A stretch of 35,215 bases of DNA from DAOTUB01 sp034437455. GTDB taxonomy: Bacteria; Chloroflexota; Anaerolineae; B4-G1. The notes under the pieces are model-generated. The model saw nothing but the letters and a program-made list of their open reading frames with translations. It was not told the origin of the DNA and did no database searches. A program made the position numbers and the translations under genes. Location: positions 1 through 35,215 of the forward strand of contig DAOTUB010000120.1 of NCBI GenBank assembly GCA_034437455.1. Reading direction: 5' to 3'. Of the stretch, positions 7,051 through 13,545 are shown in pieces (the first letter of the stretch is position 1; each line of letters opens with the position of its first letter).

Positions 7051-8055
7051 GTGTTTGATGCGATGTGGCGTGCGAGGCGTATCCAGAAAGGGGTGCGCCC
7101 TTTCGATGTCTATCACGATCTCAAGCCCGTCGTCGAGTTGATCGCCGTCGCGTTTGGGGACAAGCTCGATCCTGCCGGCCAGGTCGTGCTGGCCGGGATG
7201 CGGCGCACTGCCCGCAGGAGCTTTTTGTGGGGATTGCTCTGGCCTCTGTGGGGTGGGGAGAGCATTGCGCAGGGTTTGGTCTGGGTCGAGGAGGGGCGCG
7301 TGGTGGGCAACGTCTCGTTGCGGCGCGCGTCACAGCGAGGAGGCTTTTTGATCGGCAACGTGGTCGTCCATCCCGACTGGCAGGGGCAGGGCATCGCCAG
7401 CGAATTGATGGAGGCAGCGTTGGAAGAGATTTCTGCGCGAGGTGGGCGCTGGGTGGGACTGGAGGTGCAGACGGATAATCCGGTAGCGCTCCGACTTTAC
7501 GAGAGGTTGGGCTTTCAGGAGGTCGGCAGCACGTTGCACATGCTCTGTCCGGCAGGGCTATCGTGGGATGGAGATTCAGTGCCTCAGCCCGCGTTGCGTC
7601 GAGGGCGTGGCCGCGATGGCGCAGCGTTGGTCAAATTGATGCGCGCTGTCGTTCCCGCGCCTCAGCGCCCTCTGCTGGATCTGCGGGAGAGGGATTATCG
7701 TCCCGGCTGGCGGCGCACTCTAGAACACTGGCTCGAAGGGCGGCGTCAGAGTTGGTGGGTGATTGAAGAGGACGGGGCGATCTGTGGAGCGGTGCGGGCT
7801 TTGTGCGAGCGCGGTAATTATCCGGACCGACTCGAAGTGTTGGTAGCCCCTGGACGTGACGGTCGGTTTGAAGCCCCCTTGGTGCACAAAGGGATGGCCT
7901 GCCTGCGGGGCGCGTCGAGAAAGAGAGTCGAGACGCTCCTGCCCAACTCGACCGAATCGTTGACCGCCGCGTTGAAGGACATTGGGTTCCAGAAACTGCG
8001 TGTGCTGGTACAGATGCGATTGAACCTGGGAAATCGTATCCCTGTGACGGGTTAA
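7051..8055 (+). CDS. GNAT-family N-acetyltransferase, two-part
   Basis: This is a 334-residue protein. The N-terminal half is a clear GNAT domain: motif A reads VVVHPDWQGQGIASELM at about residues 104-120, with the QGQGIA loop that binds acetyl-CoA pyrophosphate, followed by LYERLGFQEVGSTLHM, the usual motif B end. The second half (about 190-334) has only weak likeness to a second, degenerate GNAT fold and ends in a phrase like motif B (LKDIGFQKLRVLVQMRL). Substrate unknown. The start used is GTG at 7051, behind AGGAAGG; the ATG at 7063 is an alternative. It probably shares the promoter of the gene before it. Confidence 0.82.
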   Translation: MFDAMWRARRIQKGVRPFDVYHDLKPVVELIAVAFGDKLDPAGQVVLAGMRRTARRSFLWGLLWPLWGGESIAQGLVWVEEGRVVGNVSLRRASQRGGFLIGNVVVHPDWQGQGIASELMEAALEEISARGGRWVGLEVQTDNPVALRLYERLGFQEVGSTLHMLCPAGLSWDGDSVPQPALRRGRGRDGAALVKLMRAVVPAPQRPLLDLRERDYRPGWRRTLEHWLEGRRQSWWVIEEDGAICGAVRALCERGNYPDRLEVLVAPGRDGRFEAPLVHKGMACLRGASRKRVETLLPNSTESLTAALKDIGFQKLRVLVQMRLNLGNRIPVTG

Positions 8056-8091
8056 GGTGTATACTTGCTGTGGAGGCTCTTGAGAGTAACA

Positions 8092-8121
8092 AGTAGGCCC
8101 CCTGACATCAGGGGGCCTACT
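8092..8121. repeat. Perfect 30-bp palindrome after the GNAT gene
   Basis: AGTAGGCCCCCTGA (8092-8105) is followed by CA and its exact reverse complement (8108-8121). As RNA this gives a 13-bp GC-rich stem with a 4-nt loop. It lies 37 bp after the GNAT stop and could block 3' decay or end transcription, but the + strand has no T tract behind it (GCCAAGG follows). The - strand reading is followed by TTGTTACTC, also weak. A repetitive palindrome is as likely as a terminator. Confidence 0.7.
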
Positions 8122-8335
8122 GCCAAGGAAAGGAGGAAAGGTGTAGTGTACTGATGGGATGCGTCGGTGTCAGTAACAATGTCAGTAACCGCACCTCCGA
8201 CGACAATGATAATATAAAACGCCAATATAGCTAGTGACTGTTGGTACTTCTCTGGGGTGACAAACTTCCTGTGGGATGGAGGTGCAAAGGCTCTTGGTTG
8301 GGTCGCCAGGGAAATTTCGAAATATCGTTTGGATT
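8122..8335. other. Gene-free stretch between the GNAT gene and rpoB
   Basis: I see no supported gene here. The direct repeat TGTCAGTAAC occurs twice, 12 bp apart, near 8169-8190, and a purine-rich AAGGAGGAAAGG near 8130 is not followed by a convincing reading frame. The usual rplJ-rplL genes that precede rpoB in many bacteria are absent. The stretch ends at the rpoB promoter. Confidence 0.6.
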
Positions 8336-8363
8336 TTGACAAAGTTCTTTTCCATGATATAAT
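8336..8363 (+). promoter_or_regulatory. rpoB promoter
   Basis: TTGACA (8336-8341), a 16-bp spacer and TATAAT (8358-8363) match the housekeeping-sigma consensus in all twelve positions. A TG dinucleotide one base before the -10 makes it an extended -10 as well. The leader to the ATG at 8424 would be about 55 nt. No hairpin is obvious in that short leader. Confidence 0.88.
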
Positions 8364-8423
8364 TGTGATTCTGCAATTTTAGAGTGTTGCGAATGACGCT
8401 TCTGAGTCTGGGAGGAACAGGCG

Positions 8424-11400
8424 ATGATTTATACGGGAAGTAAATCCTACGCACGTATAACCGACGCGGAGAGATTGCCGCCATTGATCCGAGTGCAACT
8501 CAAGTCTTTTGGCTGGTTGCAAGACGAGGGGCTGTCGCAAATATTTGACGAGATTTCCCCCATTGAAAGCTTTAACGGGAATCTGAAGCTGTACTTCCCT
8601 GGCTCGGAGGCGAGAAAAGCCCAGTTCGATCTGGGGTATCGTTTCGAAGAGCCTCGATATTCGCGGGACGAGTGCATCGAGCGCGACATCACGTATGCGG
8701 CCCCGCTGTACGTGGACGTGGTACTCAGCAACCGCGAGACGGGCGAGATCATCCAATCAGAGGTCTTTCTCGGCGACTTTCCGTTGATGACCGAAAATGG
8801 CACGTTCATCGTCAATGGAACCGAGCGCGTCGTCGTCAGCCAGTTGATACGCTCTCCGGGCGTTTACTTTGACCTCGAGGAGGATCGTTCGACGGGCCTG
8901 CGGCTCTGCATGGCCAAGCTGATCCCCGATCGTGGAGCCTGGCTGGAGTTCGGCTCTCGCAAGTCCGGCTATCTCACGGTCCGGTTCAACCGTAAGCGCA
9001 TTTTGCCCGTCACGATCTTGTTGCGCGCGCTGGCGGCGGTAGACGATCTGATGGGAAGCGACGTGCTGGTGAGCGGGAGCGACGAGGAATTGCTGGAACT
9101 GTTCGAGGATGCCGATAGCAACCCCGGCCACCAGTATTTGCCCACCACGTTCCGGCAGGAACCGGACTGGCGACCTCAAAGTGGGCGCACACTGGCCGAA
9201 GAGGCGCTGCTGGAATTCTACCGGCGGATGCGGCCCGGCGATCCGGCCACGTTGGACAACGCGCGCGAGTTTTTGGAAGAGCAATTGTTCGACCCCCGCC
9301 GCTACGATCTGAAACGAGTGGGGCGCTACAAACTGAACCAGCGCCTGGGCTTTGACCTGGACCTCGAACATCGCACCGTCACCAAGCGCGACCTGGTGGC
9401 CATCGTCCGGCACATGATTCGCATCAATAACGGCATTGAGGACGCCGACGACATTGACCACCTGGGAAACCGGCGCATCAAGACCGTGGGTGAACTGGTC
9501 CAGAACAAGCTGCGGATCGGCCTGCGGCGTATGGAGCGGATCGTCGTGGATCGCATGTCCACCCGCGATTCCGAGTCGTTGACGCCGGTCAACTTGATCA
9601 ACATCCGTCCCTTTGTCGCCGTCACTCGCCAGTTCTTTGGCTCCAGCCAGCTTTCACAGTTCATGGAACAGACGAACCCGCTGGCCGAGCTGACCCACAA
9701 GCGTACCCTCTCGGCGTTGGGGCCGGGTGGGCTGCGGCGCGAGTACGCCGGTTTCGAGGTGCGCGACGTGCACTACAGCCACTATGGGCGTATTTGTCCC
9801 ATCGAGACCCCGGAGGGTCCCAACATCGGCTTGATCGGTCGGCTGGCGACTCACGCCCACGTCAACTCCCTGGGCTTTATCGAGACCCCCTATCGCCGGG
9901 TTATCCGCGAGGTAGAACCGACGGTCGAGGAGCTTACTGGCCAGATCTTGCAGAAGGATGTGGTCAACCCCGATAACGGCGAGGTTGTGGTCAAAGCCCA
10001 AGAGACCGTGTCGTCCGAACTGGCCGAAAAGATCGTGGGCTTGGGCCTTCGAGGGAAGGTTCCCATCGTGCCGGTGGTAAGCGATGAGCTCGTGCATCTC
10101 TCGGCGGATAAAGAGGATCGCTATCAGATCGCTCAGTCGAACGTCAGGTTGGACGAGCGGGGGCATTTCCTGGATCGGCGCGTCTATGTCCGCTATGCGG
10201 GCGATTTCCTGTTCGTCGCGTCGAATGACGTGGATTACGTCGACGTTGCGCCGGGCCAGATCGTGGGCGTTTCGGCGGCGCTGATTCCCTTCCTTGAGCA
10301 CGACGACGCCAACCGCGCCTTGATGGGCTCCAACATGCAACGCCAGGGCGTGCCCCTGATTCGTCCTGAAACCCCCCTGGTAGCCACGGGGGTAGAGGGG
10401 CGAGCGGCCCGTGATTCCGGGCAGGTGATGTTGGCAGAAGAGGATGGCGAGGTGGTCAGCGTCATCGGTGATAAGGTCATGGTTCGTCGTGGCAGCGACC
10501 TGCATCCCTATGCTCTCCGCAAGTACCAGCGTTCAAACCAGAGTACCTGCATCGACCAACGACCTGTGGTCTACAAAGGACAGCAAGTGCGCAAGGGCCA
10601 GGTACTCGCCGACAGTTCCTCGACCGAGAAAGGTAGATTGGCGCTGGGGCAAAACGTGATCTGCGCGTTTCTCTCCTGGGAGGGCGGCAACTTTGAGGAT
10701 GCTATCCTCATCAGCGAGCGATTGGTGCGCGATGACAATTTCACCTCCGCGCACATCGAGGAGCACGAGATCGAGTCTCGCAACACGCAGCTTGGCCCAG
10801 AGGAGATCACGTGCGACATTCCCCACGTGGGCGATACAGCTCTGAAGGACCTGGATGAGCAGGGCATCATTCGCGTCGGGGCGGAGGTGGGGCCTTTGGA
10901 CATCCTGGTGGGCAAGATCACGCCCAAGGGTGAAAAAGAGCTCAGCCCTGAGGAAAAATTGTTGCGAGCCATATTTGGAGAAAAAGCCCGCGACGTAAAG
11001 GATTCCAGTCTGCGCATGCCTCATGGCGAGCGCGGCAAAGTCGTGGATGTCAAGTCCTTTGATCGGGAGGAGCACCAAGATCTGCCGGCTGGCGTGGAAA
11101 GGATGGTGCGCGTCAGCGTGGCTCAACTGCGCAAGATCACAGAAGGGGACAAGATGGCCGGCCGGCACGGCAACAAGGGCGTCATCTCCAAAGTTGTGCC
11201 GATCGAGGACATGCCTTTCCTGGCCGACGGCACCCCGATTGACTTTATATTGAACCCGCTGGGCGTGCCGGGGCGGATGAACATCGGTCAGGTCATGGAG
11301 ACTCACCTGGGATGGGCGGCTTCTCGGCTGGGTTTTCGCGCCGTCACACCGGTGTTTGACGGAGCGGATGAATCTCAGGTGGAGGCGGAGTTGGCGCGAG

Positions 11401-12317
11401 CTTGGCTCATCGATCGCGCCTGGGACGAGATTACCGAGCGCGCCTGGGCCTGGTTGAAGGCGCAGGATTACCCCATGGAGACGCTGGGCGCGGATGATGA
11501 GGCGCGACTGTTATACATCGTGGCCTGGTTGGCCGAGCGCGGTTATGACGTGGATCGATTGACGACGGAGCACGTCTATGCCCGGCGCGTGGTGCTGCGC
11601 GAGTGGCTGCGGGAGCAAGGATACGATCCGGATGAACGGCTCGTGTTTGAAAATGATTCACGTTCGTTGGAAGAACAAGAAGAGGCGGATCGGAAGGCAA
11701 GGATGACTTGCTTGCGCATCTGGTTGGAAGATCGAGGTCGAGAAGTGGCTGATCTGGATGACGACGCGGTGGAATCGTTGGCCGCGCAGGTTAGCCTCAA
11801 GACCGCCGACTCTCTGCCGATCCTGGGCAGAATGACTCTCTACGATGGCAAGACAGGGGAGCCGTATGACCAACCGGTGACGGTGGGCGTGATCTATATG
11901 ATGAAGTTGCATCACCTGATCGAGGACAAAGCGCACGCTCGTTCTACGGGGCCGTACAGCCTGGTGACGCAGCAGCCGCTCGGTGGCAAGGCGCGCTTTG
12001 GCGGTCAGCGTTTCGGAGAGATGGAGGTGTGGGCTTTGGAGGCGTATGGCGCCGCTCACGCACTTCAGGAGATGCTCACGGTCAAATCGGACGACGTGCA
12101 AGGGCGGGTCAAGATTTACGAGTCTATCGTCAAAGGCGAGCCGGTCGAGGAAGTGGGAGTGCCCGCGTCGTTCAGGGTATTGGTCAAGGAGTTGCAGAGC
12201 TTGGGGCTGGCCGTCGAGGCGATCACCCAGGATGGTGAGGTGTTGTCCTTTGGCAAGGATGACGAAAAGACCAGGCCTCCCCGGTTGGGTATGGGGCTTT
12301 TGAGCCTGGGGCATTAG
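8424..12317 (+). CDS. rpoB: DNA-directed RNA polymerase subunit beta, with a Trp-Leu repeat insertion
   Basis: This 1297-residue catalytic beta subunit is complete at both ends. GGAGG precedes the ATG. The rifamycin region lies at about 407-435 (FGSSQLSQFMEQTNPL, then THKRTLSALGPGGL), followed by RICPIETPEGPNIGLIG. NFEDAILIS and DKMAGRHGNKGV (active-site lysines at K910 and K918) are intact, as are NPLGVPGRMN and the C-terminal GQRFGEMEVWALEAYGAA block. Two departures stand out. E415 and T428 replace the Asp516 and Arg529 of the E. coli numbering. About 130 extra residues (roughly 982-1131) sit between VFDGA and GRMTLYDGKTGE, holding four WL-x3-G-Y-D-like repeats. rpoC, normally next, is not here; rpsL follows after 187 bp. 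Confidence 0.98.
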   Translation: MIYTGSKSYARITDAERLPPLIRVQLKSFGWLQDEGLSQIFDEISPIESFNGNLKLYFPGSEARKAQFDLGYRFEEPRYSRDECIERDITYAAPLYVDVVLSNRETGEIIQSEVFLGDFPLMTENGTFIVNGTERVVVSQLIRSPGVYFDLEEDRSTGLRLCMAKLIPDRGAWLEFGSRKSGYLTVRFNRKRILPVTILLRALAAVDDLMGSDVLVSGSDEELLELFEDADSNPGHQYLPTTFRQEPDWRPQSGRTLAEEALLEFYRRMRPGDPATLDNAREFLEEQLFDPRRYDLKRVGRYKLNQRLGFDLDLEHRTVTKRDLVAIVRHMIRINNGIEDADDIDHLGNRRIKTVGELVQNKLRIGLRRMERIVVDRMSTRDSESLTPVNLINIRPFVAVTRQFFGSSQLSQFMEQTNPLAELTHKRTLSALGPGGLRREYAGFEVRDVHYSHYGRICPIETPEGPNIGLIGRLATHAHVNSLGFIETPYRRVIREVEPTVEELTGQILQKDVVNPDNGEVVVKAQETVSSELAEKIVGLGLRGKVPIVPVVSDELVHLSADKEDRYQIAQSNVRLDERGHFLDRRVYVRYAGDFLFVASNDVDYVDVAPGQIVGVSAALIPFLEHDDANRALMGSNMQRQGVPLIRPETPLVATGVEGRAARDSGQVMLAEEDGEVVSVIGDKVMVRRGSDLHPYALRKYQRSNQSTCIDQRPVVYKGQQVRKGQVLADSSSTEKGRLALGQNVICAFLSWEGGNFEDAILISERLVRDDNFTSAHIEEHEIESRNTQLGPEEITCDIPHVGDTALKDLDEQGIIRVGAEVGPLDILVGKITPKGEKELSPEEKLLRAIFGEKARDVKDSSLRMPHGERGKVVDVKSFDREEHQDLPAGVERMVRVSVAQLRKITEGDKMAGRHGNKGVISKVVPIEDMPFLADGTPIDFILNPLGVPGRMNIGQVMETHLGWAASRLGFRAVTPVFDGADESQVEAELARAWLIDRAWDEITERAWAWLKAQDYPMETLGADDEARLLYIVAWLAERGYDVDRLTTEHVYARRVVLREWLREQGYDPDERLVFENDSRSLEEQEEADRKARMTCLRIWLEDRGREVADLDDDAVESLAAQVSLKTADSLPILGRMTLYDGKTGEPYDQPVTVGVIYMMKLHHLIEDKAHARSTGPYSLVTQQPLGGKARFGGQRFGEMEVWALEAYGAAHALQEMLTVKSDDVQGRVKIYESIVKGEPVEEVGVPASFRVLVKELQSLGLAVEAITQDGEVLSFGKDDEKTRPPRLGMGLLSLGH

Positions 12318-12344
12318 CGAGGCGGGATGAACGTGTTGGGCAGT

Positions 12345-12372
12345 TTGACTTTTGATAGTTTCATGGTAAAAT
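12345..12372 (+). promoter_or_regulatory. Promoter of the rpsL operon
   Basis: TTGACT (12345-12350), a 16-bp spacer and TAAAAT (12367-12372) lie 28 bp past the rpoB stop. They give the str cluster a promoter of its own, with a leader of about 125 nt before rpsL containing a terminator-like hairpin. Confidence 0.7.
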
Positions 12373-12441
12373 ACTTGCTCGTTGGGTCAGGCAGCGGCCA
12401 TAGCCCCTGTTGCCTGTTGACAGTCTGGAGTTATTGGTCTG

Positions 12442-12478
12442 AAGAGGCCATCGGTGCAAGGTGGATGATGGCCTTTTT
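12442..12478 (+). terminator. Terminator-like hairpin in the rpsL leader (possible attenuator)
   Basis: AGGCCATC (12445-12452) pairs with GATGGCCT (12467-12474) across a 14-nt loop and is followed by a run of five T (12474-12478), the form of an intrinsic terminator. It lies downstream of the promoter at 12345-12372 but 26 bp before rpsL, so it could attenuate the whole ribosomal operon as well as stop rpoB readthrough. An earlier GGCCAT (12396-12401) could pair with the same ATGGCC and so compete with the terminator stem. Confidence 0.6.
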
Positions 12479-12504
12479 GTCTGAATTTGTGAGGAGATAG
12501 AAAA

Positions 12505-12921
12505 GTGCCTACGATCAATCAGTTGGTTCGCAAGGGGAGAAAACCCAAGCGCCGCAAGCCCCAAGCGCCGGCGTTACACTATCGGTCCAATTCTCTCAAG
12601 CAGACGCGGACCAGACAACCTGACGGAGCGCCGCAGAAGCGTGGGGTGTGTACGCAGGTGCGTACGATGACGCCCAAGAAGCCTAACTCGGCGTTGCGCA
12701 AGATCGCTCGTGTGCGGCTGACGAACGGTATCGAAGTGACGGCTTACATACCCGGCGAGGGCCACACATTGCAGGAGCACTCTGTTGTCATGGTGCGAGG
12801 TGGACGTGTCAAAGATCTTCCTGGCGTTCGTTATCACATTGTCCGTGGAGTTCTGGATGCCCAGGGCGTGGAGGATCGTTCACAGCAACGCTCCAAGTAC
12901 GGCACCAAGCGGCCCAAATAG
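12505..12921 (+). CDS. rpsL: 30S ribosomal protein S12, with extended N-terminal loop
   Basis: At 138 residues this is about 14 longer than E. coli S12. S12 lies at the decoding centre and monitors codon-anticodon pairing. The conserved blocks RGVCTQVRTMTPKKPNSALRK (in two parts) and GRVKDLPGVRYH are intact, with the lysines where streptomycin-resistance changes arise unchanged. The extra length lies between PAL (22-24) and PQKRGVC (43-49) and starts LHYRSNS; similar long forms are known to me from Chloroflexota. The start is GTG at 12505 behind GAGGAGA. It is first in the str cluster, 28 bp before rpsG. Confidence 0.97.
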   Translation: MPTINQLVRKGRKPKRRKPQAPALHYRSNSLKQTRTRQPDGAPQKRGVCTQVRTMTPKKPNSALRKIARVRLTNGIEVTAYIPGEGHTLQEHSVVMVRGGRVKDLPGVRYHIVRGVLDAQGVEDRSQQRSKYGTKRPK

Positions 12922-12949
12922 CCTAGTAGGAATGAAGGGTAAGTGAACT

Positions 12950-13420
12950 ATGCCTCGAAAATATCGTCCGCCCAAGCAGAAGGTTAAACCGGATGTTCGG
13001 TATAATAGCATTCGGGTAGCTCAGATTATTAATCGGATTATGAGCGGCGGGAAGAAGAGCGTCGCTCAGCGGATTATGTACGATGCGCTGGGTATCATCG
13101 AGGAGCAGACGAAGCAGCCGCCCCTGGAAGTGCTGGAAAAGGCGGTGGGCAACGTCACTCCGGTGCTGGAGGTCAAGCCGCGTCGTGTGGGAGGCTCTAC
13201 CTATCAGATTCCGATGGAAGTGCCGCGACATCGACAGACCAGCCTGTCTTTGCGGTGGTTGTTGAGCGCAGCTCGCAGTCGACCGGGCAAGTCCATGGCC
13301 GAAAAGTTGGCCAACGAGGTATTGGACGCGTCGCGCGAAACTGGGGCTGCATTTAAAAAGAAGGAAGATACCCATAGAATGGCCGAGGCCAACCGCGCCT
13401 TTGCCCACTACCGGTGGTAG
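12950..13420 (+). CDS. rpsG: 30S ribosomal protein S7
   Basis: This 156-residue primary 16S rRNA-binding protein of the 30S head is of normal family length. Typical stretches are visible: the N-terminal MPRKYRPPKQ, GNVTPVLEVKPRRVGGSTYQ in the beta-hairpin region, PRHRQTSLSLRWLL, and the C-terminal MAEANRAFAHYRW. It follows rpsL directly, and a repeat element then separates it from fusA. Confidence 0.97.
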   Translation: MPRKYRPPKQKVKPDVRYNSIRVAQIINRIMSGGKKSVAQRIMYDALGIIEEQTKQPPLEVLEKAVGNVTPVLEVKPRRVGGSTYQIPMEVPRHRQTSLSLRWLLSAARSRPGKSMAEKLANEVLDASRETGAAFKKKEDTHRMAEANRAFAHYRW

Positions 13421-13524
13421 AGATCTCGGATTTAAGATTTGGAGATTTAGCCAACCGCAGCGGGAGGCGCCAGAGGCGCCAGAGTGATGTCATCGTGCGA
13501 TCCTTCTGGCAAATCCTGAGATCT
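13421..13524. repeat. MITE-like inverted-repeat element between rpsG and fusA
   Basis: AGATCTCGGATTT starts right after the rpsG stop (13421-13433). Its near-perfect inverse, AAATCCTGAGATCT (13511-13524, one extra base), ends the element. Inside is a tandem 9-mer AGGCGCCAG (13465-13482, two copies). The flanking segment up to fusA (13521-13541) reads GAAATCAACAAATCTTGAG, which is the inverse of a motif also found between rpmJ and rpsM. The roughly 104-bp span with terminal inverted repeats and no reading frame suggests a miniature mobile or palindromic element tolerated inside the operon. Confidence 0.5.
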
Positions 13525-13545
13525 GAAATCAACAAATCTTGAGCG

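Noticed and set aside
8052..8342. 96-codon - strand frame between the GNAT gene and rpoB, with a hydrophobic stretch
   Set aside because: TTG start without a ribosome-binding site; it crosses the perfect palindrome and overlaps the rpoB promoter.
9654..10505. 283-codon open frame on the - strand inside rpoB
   Set aside because: Antisense shadow of a highly conserved gene, with no ribosome-binding site or recognisable domain.
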